Positions 54,236 to 64,000 of a stretch of DNA of 64,000 nucleotides are shown piece after piece. Within the stretch, counting starts at the first letter, position 1; the number at the start of each line of letters is the position of its first letter. The position numbers and the translations under genes are program-made. This stretch comes from Malaya genurostris. Lineage: Eukaryota; Arthropoda; Insecta; Diptera; Culicidae. The stretch spans positions 81,278,525 to 81,342,524 of the forward strand of contig NC_080571.1 of assembly GCF_030247185.1 (NCBI RefSeq). Reading direction: 5' to 3'. Under the pieces are notes generated by a model. That model did no database searches and was not told the DNA's origin. It saw nothing but the letters and a program-made list of their open reading frames with translations.

Positions 54236-54544
54236 GAGATGAAATAAGAAGCAGAGTAGTGAACACATCATAAGTGTTTTTAACTCTTTCTCGAATATTA
54301 GTTAAATTTTCACTTTTTTCGGTATTTTAACGATATCAAACTAACTAGAGATTACGAGAGGAGAAAGAATATGAAATCATAGAGCCATAGTACTCAAGGA
54401 AGAGCAAGGATGTGGAGAATAAAGTGCGGAAAAGTGAGACGTGACAAGGGTCATTTAAGTAAGCAGAAGGCTTCTCGTATCTAAACTTTTACCTTCTACC
54501 AGAGGAGTCAAACTTAGGCATCTTAACGATACGAGTCATCCGAG

Positions 54545-54768
54545 TCTCTGATATGTCAGAAAGTAAAGGCAAAGGTCGTTTACCATTTACTGTCCGAACC
54601 GACAGACATACAGACACACACATACAAACACACACACGGACATTTGCTCAGTTCGTCGAGCTGAATCGATTGGTATATGTCATTCGGCCCTCCGGCCCTC
54701 GGAAAAATTTTCGAAAGTTTGAGCGAATTCTATACCTATTTTTTATATTTATAAAAAAAGGTAAAAAA
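54545..54768 (-). repeat. Family A-like repeat end, minus
   Basis: It contains a (CA)n-rich stretch at about 54605-54640, GCTCAGTTCGTCGAGCTGAA, GGTATATGTCATTCGGCCCT and a TTTTTATATTTATAAAAAAAG end, as at the edges of the larger family A copies. Confidence 0.6.
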
Positions 54769-54835
54769 GAAGTTAGTTAGTTAGTTTTCTTTATTAAAGA
54801 GACTTTCAGCCGGTGGCTGGTTCGTCTCTTGGTAA
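54769..54835 (-). mobile_element. Truncated retroelement 3' end with (AACT)n tail
   Basis: On the minus strand it reads AAGAGACGAACCAGCCACCG, GGCTGAAAGTCTCTTTAATA and then AACTAACTAAC. The hairpin (AGAGAC..GTCTCT) followed by a tandem-repeat tail looks like an RTE/R1-type 3' end. It is a very short relic. Confidence 0.45.
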
Positions 54836-54984
54836 AAAAGAAGAAAAATTGGGCCCAAGTTTGAATTTTTTTTATTTGTTTATAAATTTTTAACTTTTTT
54901 TCTTTAAATTTGTTTTAAAGGTTGTTTTATGGAATAGTTGATTTGAAAGCTAAGGAAAAGACGCACATTTCATGTCTTGGGCGA

Positions 54985-55031
54985 ATTTTTGTATCTTTAT
55001 TAGATTTTATTAGATTTTATTAGATTTTACA
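54985..55031. repeat. Short tandem repeat, TTATTAGATTT unit
   Basis: About three and a half copies of an 11-bp unit. Confidence 0.8.
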
Positions 55032-55740
55032 GTATAGGCTGTTGAAAAAAGGCTCATTTTTGTAAACGCGAAACTTCAAAAAGTCATATCTCAAAAATTC
55101 AACTTACCACATTGAAATATAAGAATACGTGTCGAATATTTTCGAGTTCTTTACCGAAAAAAAATAGTTAGATGAAAATAACGAATAAAACTGACTTGCA
55201 AACTTTCAATGCTTCACTTGCAGTATTGTAACGAAGGAAACATATGTCGGTACATACGATAGCAAAATATCACAGTGTCATGTAGAGGACAAGACCGATC
55301 ACGATGACATTGAAAGTCATTTATAAACTCATTTAAATTTAAAAAATGCACAATAAATCGCTTGTGGCCATCTAGGATTTCTAAATTTCAGTAAGGAATT
55401 AATATGACAGTAATTTCGATAACTTACTTGTCAAACCCGTCACGAATATACACACTATATAGCAATTTGAAAGAATATCAACACACCGATAGCCGCCATT
55501 TTAGGGATTTAAGAATTCTAGAACTATAAAATATGGACAATGAACAATCCTTAAACAAGTCATGAAAAATGGTAAAATTTTATCACTTATAACCAAGGAT
55601 TTTTACACATAATTAAAGCGAAATGAAAAAAAAAATCAATAACATATTCCATCCCAGTTTCAACTATAAATCTCATCTACTCAAAATACTCTTTTTTGGG
55701 AGCTTGCGAATACTGGTGAATCTAAGTAACGGGAGTTTTG
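55032..55740. other. AT-rich non-coding stretch
   Basis: Nothing recognised. A TAGCCGCCATTTTAGG word near 55490 recalls the repeats at 8.4-8.7 kb. Confidence 0.35.
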
Positions 55741-55744
55741 TAGG

Positions 55745-56080
55745 TTTGTTTTTGCCTTTCTTATATAGAAGTGTAATGCAATCATTGTGAAACCCGACTT
55801 TAGGATCGAGGATTGCCACAAACTTAGATTCAAAAGAAAACTTTTATCTAAATTCCTGAATTTAGTTTCGATCTGATTTCCGGTTCCCGAGTCACGGGAT
55901 AAAATGTGCAAAAATATCAAAATATGTGTACTAATTTTTCTCCGAGATGGCGTGACCGATTTTTATAATTTTAAATTCAAAAAATGGCTTTCTGGTATTC
56001 ACAAAGCTTCTGAATTTCATCTGGAACCCACTTCCGCTTCCGGAATAATAGGGTGAATATTGTAAAATATGTGGTATATG
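55745..56080 (+). repeat. Family A-like repeat, copy 5
   Basis: It starts TTTGCCTTTCTTATATAGAA and contains GCAATCATTGTGAAAC, TCCGAGATGGCGTGACCG and CCGCTTCCGGAATAATAGGG. Confidence 0.6.
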
Positions 56081-57890
56081 GGCTGGGGGAATATTTGGTC
56101 CTTATTTCTTTAGCGAGAGAGGACGACGCGTTACCGTGAATGGAAATCGGTACAGAATCATGATCAATGAATTTTTGTTGCCAAATCTTCAAAATATGAA
56201 TGTGGTTTCAACAGGAACGTGTCACTGAAAAAATAAAATAATATAAATTATTGCGGATGAATTTGCTGCAGATAAATTTTAGATTTTCAGTTTGAATCAT
56301 CTCATTTGTATACCTTATTAGAATATTGAGAAAACTTCCATTGAATCTAATTATCCCAAACATATCTCTAGTAGAAATCATATTGTATAAGATTCAACCT
56401 TCTATTTTCGCTTTAAGATCAATTCAAATCTTTAATATTTGAGTTGAGCTCACGGAGTAAATTTGAAGTACACTCGAGCGGACATTTTGGGTGCTTTAAG
56501 CTTTTGTTGATAGGAAGTTCATTTTTCCTACATTTTCCGGTAACAAAAGAACGTAGTACAAAACCTGTAGCCGGTTTCTGTTTTAGATCGAGCCACGAAT
56601 TTAGACCACCTGTTTGAAGTGAATGGAAGCAATATTATGTTCGATGCCGGAGATTCTTCTCTTTGCAGTGGAATTCTATCGTCTGGTGTTATAAGGAAAT
56701 ACAGTTGTTTGTAGTCCTATCGGTTGACATAGTCGCCTTTTATCCCGAGGGAGTCACTTCCATACAAGCTGGAACCTTTTTACAGCAACACGTCGATCAC
56801 TGAATTGATTTCAGGGCGATAAGCAATCTAGGAAAAAGGAAATCGAATTCTCTGTCTGGAAAAGTCCCTTTTCTTTTGAAATGAAATAAAAAAAAGAGAA
56901 CAAGAGTGTAGCCATGCACAGAAAGCAATTCAAAACAGTTGAGTGATTCCTGTAACAAAGAAATATCCGGTTCATCGGTTTAGTAAAATGTTACAAGTTT
57001 ATAAATTGTGACACATAAGTGCTGTACGAATTTTAGGAATCACGAGAGACGTATTGTGATTATTTAAAGTATTTTATTTTTAAAGCAGTATTTTTTGTTT
57101 GACAACAATGAACAGCCAATCTGAACAACAAGAAGATTTGTTATTCCACGTAGACAAGTATTCGTCGTTCTCAATCATACTCATCTGCAGTGCATCCTGC
57201 GAACGAGAAAACTATCCTCTGCCAGTTAATCAAGTGTGCGGCTGGTTGAGCATTAGATTATTGCCGGTGTCGTCACAATAGTCGGAAGTTTCTCTACTTC
57301 TCATTTATATTTATGCCAATATGTCAAAGCGAGTGAAGCGTGCACTTACTGGGTTCGGTTTACATAGGATATGAAATATAATTCAATACATGGGTGCACG
57401 GTGATAAGGATGCTCTTGAGATTGCGGATTGAATGGCTAGATAATCTAATAGTGCCATCAATTTACGATCTACTACACACTGTTCATCGCCACACTGGCT
57501 TCCGATGAAGCCGTACTTACAGCCGATGATACGACGTATGTCAAAGCTGACAAGTGGTAATTTCCTATTATGTCCACAATAAACACCCTGTGATTATTTT
57601 TCAGTACATATATTGTACTAAGACTGAGAGTGTTAATGGAATAATTTATCAGCTGATTAAATATTAATACCTCTATTACAGTCATGAAGCACATGTTATC
57701 TTAATTCTCATGCACGTTGTAGTATTAACAGCACGTGTCCGACATGCTGTTACGTTGGATTATGTTGATCAATCTTGAGCAATCGCACCTCTATGCAGAG
57801 CTACTATTCGTGGTACTCAATAGCACACTACACAAAGTGCGTTACAATAGTCGTCAACAGACTGAGAAACATATCGTAATAACAAAATAA
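56081..57890. other. Unassigned DNA
   Basis: Short ORFs only (60 codons at 57099-57281, for example). No domain, RNA gene or mobile end is supported. Confidence 0.4.
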
Positions 57891-57894
57891 GCAT

Positions 57895-58290
57895 GGAAAA
57901 ATTTTACAGGCTATTTTTAATTCCACCGTTGCAAATAAGCCATAAACAGGATCGTAGATAATTCTCTGTACGGGAACAAAATGTAGACCAACTTTTCTAG
58001 CAATGTTCGAATATTTTTCGCTCCCATTGTCATCGTTAGAATTTCTCATTTGTGAGATCGTATTACAGAGAGTTCTCATCGAGGTTTCCCTAGACAGACC
58101 TCTACAAAATGGCTCCAATAGCTACATTGTTTGGTACCTGCCTTTTTCTGATACCAACATTGTTTAAGAAGTACCTTTTCCAGATTTTAGGTTTAAGATC
58201 TGAACACTCTTTGTCAAGAGTTAGAACAGTTTTTCGGCGCAGCACCAGAAAATTTAGTTTGATTTAGTCTTGTTTTATGCAAGGAGCTCT
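57895..58290 (-). pseudogene. Old ORF2 fragment related to the I/LOA-type elements
   Basis: On the minus strand, GLSRETSMRTLCNT.SQMRN followed by GSEKYSN.ARKVG and QRIIYD matches the linker between endonuclease and reverse transcriptase of the ORF2 proteins at 17.0-19.6 and 31.8-35.5 kb (GLSRETSMSTLWN). Upstream frames (58140-58290) still show a match to ECSDAK. Frame changes, gaps and a lost Trp make it a much older relic than the other copies. Confidence 0.7.
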
Positions 58291-58659
58291 TCTATGGTTC
58301 TATGGAGATCGGATATAGCGAGATGAATAAGTCAGTGCATTTCACGCTACCTACCTGAGTTTTATTACTAAACCCTGCGCATAGAGTCAAACATTGTTCA
58401 ATTTTTTCCTAGAGAATATATAAAAAATACGAAACTGCAACGAACGTTTAAAGTCAAATATCAAACTGGTATTTGCTGCTTGCAATATTTGTTTCAATAT
58501 TCGGAACACCGTTAAAAACCTTCTGCGTTCCAACGATTTGTGTTGAGACGTAGAGTCGTCTTGAGCTAGTTTTAAATATGATCAGTATCTAACGGGGTAG
58601 CAGTTTGGAAAACTGACATGCGAATGCATTTATGCAATGAAAACCGCGAAAATATTACC

Positions 58660-58740
58660 GCAGAAACGGGACTCGAACCCGTAACCAACTCCTAACTGGG
58701 GAAATTGTTTTAATCAATTAAACTGGCCTGCGTATGAAAG
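58660..58740 (-). mobile_element. tRNA-like sequence (pseudo-tRNA or SINE head)
   Basis: Read on the minus strand, GCAGGCCAGTTTAATTGATT is A-box-like, and ACGGGTTCGAGTCCCG is an excellent T arm with a B box. The acceptor pairs only partly (about 5 of 7) and the anticodon stem is weak, so a working tRNA is unlikely. Confidence 0.45.
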
Positions 58741-58744
58741 CACA

Positions 58745-59025
58745 TGAAGAGAAGGTCTAAAGACTGTTCCAGAAAGTATGGACGCACTTTGATTTCGCTG
58801 TAAATAATTCACAAGTGTTAGATATTCTGATTTTATTCGATATACTGATAATATTAGACTACAACAACAGAATATTATTCTTAACATTTGCTACTTAGCC
58901 ATTGTAGACTAGCTGGCGCACCTTCTTGCGAACGTTCCTCATTAAATTCCGTACAGACTTCTTGGCGACAAGTTTTTACACTTTTTCCAATCTTTTTCGA
59001 ACTGTTGAATGGTTTCGGCTGCCGA
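58745..59025. other. Non-coding spacer
   Basis: No feature recognised. Confidence 0.35.
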
Positions 59026-59029
59026 GATT

Positions 59030-59660
59030 CCTCCATTTCATGAGATCCTTACTGTAAATCGTCCTTAAATCTTGGTAAAACTTCTTGCAAGTTTGCTAAA
59101 TCTAGCTTATCTTATGTAAAAAAGTCTGGAGAATCGAATGGAAGAACCTACACTGGCCGCACGAAACGTTTTGATGACTATTTTATCCCATTTCCTCCAT
59201 GGTTTGGTATTTTATTGTAAACCCGTCCTCAATCATGGTAAAACTTATTGGAAGTTTACTAAATCTAGCTTATCTCAAACGTTTCGTGCGGCCAGTATAA
59301 GTTCTGTCATTCGATTCTACAGACTTTTTTACATAAAATAAGCAAGATTTAGTAAACTTCCAATAAGTTTTACCGAGATTTAAGGACGATTTTCAATCAA
59401 ATATCATGAAATGGAGGAAATGGGGTGAAGTAGCCACCAAAACGTTTCGTGCAGCCAGTGTACGCTCTTCCATTCGATTCTCCAGACATTTTCACATAAA
59501 ATCAAGCTATTCCAGTAGACCGCACTTGATTTCTTTTCAAGTTACAGACCAAATACTACAGAAAACCCTAAAATTGCTGGGCATTTGGGGTAAAACGAGC
59601 AGGATGGCGATTCGTGCGGCCATTAAAATCCATTCTATTGAATTTCTTGGAATTTTTTTC
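59030..59660. repeat. Cluster of direct and inverted repeats, unit about 170 bp
   Basis: The unit holds CCATTTCATGA, ATCGTCCTTAAATCTTGGTA, TTTACTAAATCTAGCTTATC, GTCT.GAGAATCGAATGGAAG and GGCCGCACGAAACGTTTTG. It occurs in plus orientation at 59030-59200 and, partly, 59200-59290, then in minus orientation at 59275-59440 and 59443-59580, with a weaker piece to about 59660. ORFs here are repeat-derived. Confidence 0.7.
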
Positions 59661-60185
59661 ATAAGAAACACTCTTGTTTGTTGCCTTTTTCCATGGTTCC
59701 CGATTTCTTTGCGGGTTTCCAGGGGTTTTTCCCACTGTGCATTGTATTAAATTAGATCACAGATGTTTAGTACGTAATATGAAACAATACTGATAGATCG
59801 TATTGGATCTGCTTCTGGACTGTAGATTAAATTTCAACTGAATATTATAACTATAAAAGAAATGGGGTAAGACGGTACAACGAGTTTGCTGCTGTCTTTA
59901 AAACTATATGCAATCGATTTATTAGACTTTTTTACATCAGAAACACTCTATTCGCTCTTCTGCAAGTACTTCGATTTTATATTATATAGTTAAGCTTGAA
60001 TACAATACAGTACAAAAAAGGGTCTTGGGGTAAAATGAACATGATAACGTTTCGTACGGTCCTTTTAAATACGTGGAATCAAGTTTACTGATTATTTTAT
60101 ACCAAAAAAGTACTTTGTGGTCAGTTGTATCATGCCTCCAAAATATCGTCGCGTTTTTGTTCATTTTCCCCACTTTTCGTCGCTT
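59661..60185. other. Spacer with weak relatives of the adjacent repeat
   Basis: GGGGTAAGACGGTACAACGAG (about 59868) and GGGGTAAAATGAACATG with ACGTTTCGTACGGTCC (about 60020-60062) recall the 59-kb unit. Nothing else is seen. Confidence 0.35.
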
Positions 60186-60189
60186 TTCG

Positions 60190-60430
60190 CGGAGTTGGCT
60201 GGACGAATTTTCACAAAATTAAATTCAAATGAAAGATCTCTTGGTCCTATAGACTGCTGTTGAATTTTACTTGCATTAAACATCTCAATTTTCTTAGAGA
60301 CCGCATAGCCGTTTAAATTCAAATGGAAGTCCCATATCCTGCTGCTCAATTTTGTCCGGATCCGACATTCGGTTCTGGAGTGCGCAAAAAAGATGGCTGG
60401 ACCAATTTTGATCAAACTAGTTGCAAATGA
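60190..60430 (+). repeat. Family A-like repeat, copy 6
   Basis: It contains TTCAAATGAAAGATCTCTTG, GGTCCTATAGACTGCTGTTG and GTCCGGATCCGACATTCGGT. Confidence 0.55.
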
Positions 60431-61055
60431 AACGTCTCCACAGCGACCTGGACGCTATTGGATGTTTACTTTTGAGAAAGGATGTGTTATGCAAAGTTTT
60501 GGGTTAAAATATTCAGTTTTTCAGAAAATATCTGTCATAATAGTTCTTGGAATTTAGATATGTCTAAAGACTTAGATTGCACACGGTAACAGCTAATCAA
60601 CATGCGATAGACTGTTAAAATCCGTCCATTTTTAACGAAGATAACGATATTTTTGTGTAAGCAACTTTTTTCCCTATTCCAGCAGAAGGAGTTTTGAGTT
60701 ATGCATGAGAAAGCTATCCTTGTGAGCAAAGTGAAACACGATTTTTAAAATAAAGAGATGGCTTTTTGGTTAATTGGTTTCTCGTCAACACACTTATTTT
60801 TCGTTAAAGGTCAACGTTTCGAAGGTTTTACCTTCATCTTCAGGGCAACTGTAACTTTATGTATTACTAGCGGACCCCTGCACACTTCGTAGCGCAATAA
60901 TATTAGATTAGATGTGAATAAATCATTACTTCTTGCAATCAATTTTCATGAAAGCTAAATGGACGGGAAAATGACGTTTAAATTTGAATGACATGTCAGT
61001 GGGTATCATTGGAATCGTTCCCTCGATAGAATTTGTCATTTACCTTTTAACTTTG
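60431..61055. other. Non-coding spacer
   Basis: No feature recognised. The start of a 149-codon ORF at 60984 leads into the following tandem repeat and is not credible as a gene. Confidence 0.35.
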
Positions 61056-61059
61056 AACT

Positions 61060-61375
61060 TTTTTTCTGCACTTGATCCTATACTTTCTGTACTTATTGTT
61101 GTACTTTCTGAACCTGTTCTTTCTGCTCTTGTTTCTGAATTGTATGTATCAGTTTCTGTACCTGTTTCAGTGCTCTGTATTTCTGTGCTTTCTCTACATA
61201 TTCCTGTCCTCTCTGCACTTGTTTCAGTATTTTCAGTATTTGTTCTGTCATGTCTGTACTTGTTCCTGTACTTTATGTATTTTTTTAACTTTTTCTACCT
61301 GTTCCTGTACCTTCCACACTTGTTCCTGTGCGTTCTGCACTTGTTCCCCTTATTTCTGTACCTACAGCCAGGTAC
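61060..61375 (+). repeat. Degenerate pyrimidine-rich tandem repeat
   Basis: Units of about 18-24 bp vary on CTGTACTTGTTCCTGTACTT. It creates two long overlapping hydrophobic ORFs in different frames (to 149 codons), neither of which is likely to be real. It ends GTACCTACAGCCAGGTACAG, similar to GTACCTGACCCCAGGTACAG in the 5' UTR of retrotransposon 2 (about 21188), so it may derive from such a UTR. Confidence 0.6.
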
Positions 61376-61389
61376 AGGCGAACTTCGTC

Positions 61390-62116
61390 CCGCTGAAAAA
61401 TTATCTTTGGATGGAAATTATTTCGAACACTAACAAAATCAGATTAATCAAACGACCTGTGTAAAAGTCGGTATCAGAAGAGTGTGGTCATGATTGTTCG
61501 CGATCAATGAAGTAGAATGATAAAATGAATGTCAGTAATTTTTCAGTTTGTCGATGAATCGTTTCAAACAGATGAAAAATGTTAATGTGATGATTTCCAA
61601 ACCCCGTTTAATCGATGATGTTCGTAAAAGCAGCAAGAGTTGTTAGTTAGAGTATATTGTACGGATCTGTTCATAGCCACATAAACGCTAATAATTTGAA
61701 ATGTCGAAGTACTCTGCAGAATCCGATGTTTAGAGAAAATATGCCCAAAAACATCTCGAGCGGGTTGATATAATTTGGATCGTGTCTGGACCAATTGAAG
61801 ACGTTTGGTCCCACATGAACCAATGGCCCAAACTGGTGATGCTAGTTTTACTTTTCGAGCATTGGCGATGCTTATGTAAAATTTAAGCCGAAAAAAACAT
61901 AAAACATCCTTTGGATTCAAATGGAATTGTTCCATTGCACACTTCAAATCTTGCTGTTTTTGGATGAACGTTCAGGAATTTTAAGAAAACAACGAATCAT
62001 AAAATAACGCGCTTTCGTCAATCACTTTCCTTTTTTATTTCGTTCTTTTTTTGAATTGACGGCATCGAGCACAATTTATATATCGAAAAATGGAAACCTG
62101 TATGCTGTTCATTACC
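61390..62116. other. Unassigned DNA
   Basis: The 121-codon minus-strand ORF (61582-61947) has no recognisable motif. Nothing else is supported. Confidence 0.35.
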
Positions 62117-62118
62117 TA

Positions 62119-63292
62119 CACGGAAAGACCGAAATTAGCATTTTGGCGAAAAAATTAGTTGATTTTCTGATTTTAGTTAGTTATTTTTTGAGACAACTAA
62201 AAAAATCTTACTTTTGCTAATTTAGATTTTTTAATTCTAATTCTCTTAATAATAATAAAATATTTGTTGAAATAGCTATTTTTTTAGTTGAATTCACCAA
62301 TTAAACGTGCTGTCATTTCTTAGCTAAGGCACGCTTCATATCCATTCAACTAATTTTTTAGTTGAATTAGAGAAATAAAACGTTGTTTTCAACCAACATA
62401 AATGGTTGAATTGGTTTCTGCAATTAGCAGCTATATGGCGCTCGTTAACACCGTAATGACTACTAGCCACTAGATGGCACACTACTACCGAAAAAAATTT
62501 CAGTCGCGGTTCTCTTTTCTATATTGGCAGGTATAAATACGATGTTGTATTGGAGAAAAAGACATAAGCGAAACATAGACTTCTTTTTGAAAATTTTACT
62601 TCTAAATCGTTGTTTTCTTCATTCGACTTCGCGAAATCGACTCTCTCACTGAAAACTTTGAGCACTCGGAAAACAAAAACCGAATACAAGTAGTACACCG
62701 GAAGGCGTAGCCCGGAATGAGAAGATACAAAAAAACATCATTTGACGTGTACAATTAGAGTGCAACATTCGAAACTCACTTCACTGTTTCGCGTAAAAAC
62801 ATTATTACCCACAATCGCTTCAACTGCGCACAAATTCTGAATAAATACACTTTCCACTATCAGTTTACGTCATTTTTACATATCGGTTTAGAGTTTTATA
62901 TAGGGATATATCGTAACACATGCGAAAAACATCTAAACAATTTGCGAGCAGTTTCAACAAGACTGTCCCTTTTAGCTTTTGAATGGATTGTTTTGCTTTG
63001 ACACTGCTGTCCTTCAGTAATGACGGTGATAGATAAATAGAATCAAAGTTTCTGATTTTAATAACGAAATTAGTTGTCAATGAGAATTTCGTGTTGGATT
63101 GAAATATTGCTGGTTTATGTCCAGAATATTCGCCAACTAAACACATTCTCTAAAAATAAGAGTTTTTTTCAGCACAGTAAATTCTAAATTTTAACTAATT
63201 TTATAGTTATTTTGGAAATTTTGTTGTTAAAATCAACTAATTCAAAAACAGTAATACGAATTAGGCGCAGAGCTAATTTCGGGCGTTCCGTG
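62119..63292. mobile_element. TA-flanked inverted-repeat element (1.17 kb)
   Basis: The left end CACGGAAAGACCGAAATTAG is mirrored by CTAATTTCGGGCGTTCCGTG at the right, with TA on both sides (62117-62118 and 63293-63294). Just inside, AATTAGTTGATTTT and AAATCAACTAATTC are also inverse. The middle has many TTAGTTGAATT-type words and only a 93-codon ORF without a domain. It is a non-autonomous DNA element, class uncertain. Confidence 0.7.
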
Positions 63293-63294
63293 TA

Positions 63295-63668
63295 ATTGAA
63301 CATGTGGTTCGAAATAAAGAAACACGTGAATCAAGTAGGCTCAATAAAATTTGAACACAAATCAGTTTGGCACTAAACGATTTTATTAATAATCTAGTAT
63401 TCTCTCCAGCGGGCAAGCACTACACAACTCGATATGAGCCAAACAATCATCGAAGATCTAGCATGCATTGAACGGAAAATTTTCAAGTTCATACAAAACC
63501 TTTTTCAAGATTTTCTCCACTTTCCCGAAGGATTTTACTTATGTAATATAGCCTAAAACCTCCGCATAAACGTCACCTATCGAACAAAAAAAATCATTTG
63601 TAAATCGGTCCACGCATATCCGAGAACATTAGCAACACACACTTTTTCCACTGTTATTTTATATGTAA
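63295..63668. other. Non-coding spacer
   Basis: No feature recognised. Confidence 0.35.
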
Positions 63669-63670
63669 CA

Positions 63671-64000
63671 CATGGATCAATAAGTCCCGAGACTAAAGCA
63701 GAGATGGCGCTCGTAGTAAACCAGTAACCACGTCTTTCTAGAGTACTAACCTTTGCTTGAAACGGGTCAAAATTTTAAGTCGATCCGACCAGGAACAGCT
63801 GAGTTATCGAGGTTGGAGTAAAGTCGTTTTGTAGTTTGTTTAAAAAATGAAAAAACCGAGTTTCGTGTTTTGATGAAACATTGTTTTTTAATGGGTAAAA
63901 ACACCGTGCGAGCGAAACAATGGGTTGAAAAATGTTATCCGGACTCTTGTCCATCAAAAGCAACGATTTGTCGGTGATTCGCCGAGTTTAAACGTGGTCG
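63671..64000 (+). mobile_element. 5' part of a second mariner element, cut by the window end
   Basis: The left end ATGGATCAATAAGTCCCGAG is followed by a leader of about 175 bp and a mariner-type transposase start. The rest lies beyond the window. Confidence 0.75.
63847..64000 (+). pseudogene. mariner transposase N-terminus, decayed
   Basis: After ATG 63847 a 1-nt deletion puts the conserved block out of frame. In the shifted frame EFRVLMKHCFLMGKN, EKCYPDSCPSKATICR and FAEFKRGR match the mariner N-terminal helix-turn-helix. A TGA stands where Trp is expected just before FAEFKRGR. Its sequence is quite different from the mariner at 43.8 kb, so it is another subfamily. Two lesions in 50 codons show it is dead. 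Confidence 0.78.

Noticed and set aside
60984..61464. Two hydrophobic ORFs (149 and 130 codons) that look like a membrane protein
   Set aside because: They overlap in different frames of a pyrimidine-rich tandem repeat, which gives Leu/Val/Phe-rich translations by composition.

Overview
This is a gene-poor, AT-rich stretch of an insect nuclear genome, most probably a culicine mosquito (Aedes-like). The evidence is the mobile-element content: Tc1-like DD37E elements of the mosquito ITmD37E type, DD34D mariners, non-LTR retrotransposons with an RNase H domain, a tRNA-derived SINE and many short inverted-repeat elements. No host protein-coding gene, rRNA or functional tRNA was recognised. Every ORF above about 200 codons belongs to a transposable element.

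Layout. 0-5.7 kb: a decayed Tc1-like element (138-1404, minus), then a long dispersed repeat (family A) split by a 5'-truncated RNase H-bearing retrotransposon (2529-4875) and containing a (TAA)n microsatellite of about 180 bp. 5.7-14.3 kb: short repeats, a 662-bp element with 8-bp target duplications (10633-11294) and a palindromic element near 12.1 kb. 14.3-22.8 kb: a second Tc1-like copy (14279-15578), a nearly full-length retrotransposon on the minus strand (15610-21621) broken by a 5-nt deletion, and a truncated jockey/CR1-type reverse transcriptase fragment (21761-22774). 23-28 kb: family A on the minus strand, invaded by an 8-bp-TSD element that itself carries a 698-bp TTAA palindrome, and by a SINE; then a second TTAA element and AT-rich inverted-repeat elements. 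28-29.2 kb: a GAATTC-rich minisatellite split by a retrotransposon 3' end.

29.6-39.5 kb: possible Helitron ends bracket a full-length retrotransposon (29788-35877) with two intact overlapping ORFs (429 and 1230 aa) and a perfect 13-bp target duplication. This is the best candidate in the window for an element that could still be active. A hAT-like element with CGG-rich ends lies at 36811-38105. 42-51 kb: two copies of an unusual retroelement of about 1.1-1.2 kb that encodes only a gag-like zinc-knuckle protein (42696-43789 and 49922-51106), a mariner with one premature stop (43801 to about 45010), a third Tc1-like copy (47196-48398), and the second copy of the 8-bp-TSD element (48488-49171). 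51-64 kb: mostly unrecognised AT-rich DNA with old repeats, a decayed ORF2 relic (about 57.9-58.3 kb), a cluster of direct and inverted repeats (59.0-59.7 kb), a TA-flanked inverted-repeat element (62119-63292) and the start of another decayed mariner cut by the window end.

Working relationships. In the two long retrotransposons, ORF1 supplies a three-knuckle nucleic-acid-binding protein and ORF2 supplies the endonuclease, reverse transcriptase and RNase H for target-primed reverse transcription. The gag-only elements and the SINE lack these enzymes and must depend on enzymes supplied in trans. The DNA elements without ORFs would likewise need outside transposases. Boundaries of several insertions were confirmed from target duplications and from comparing the two family A copies, each of which gives an empty site for an insertion in the other.
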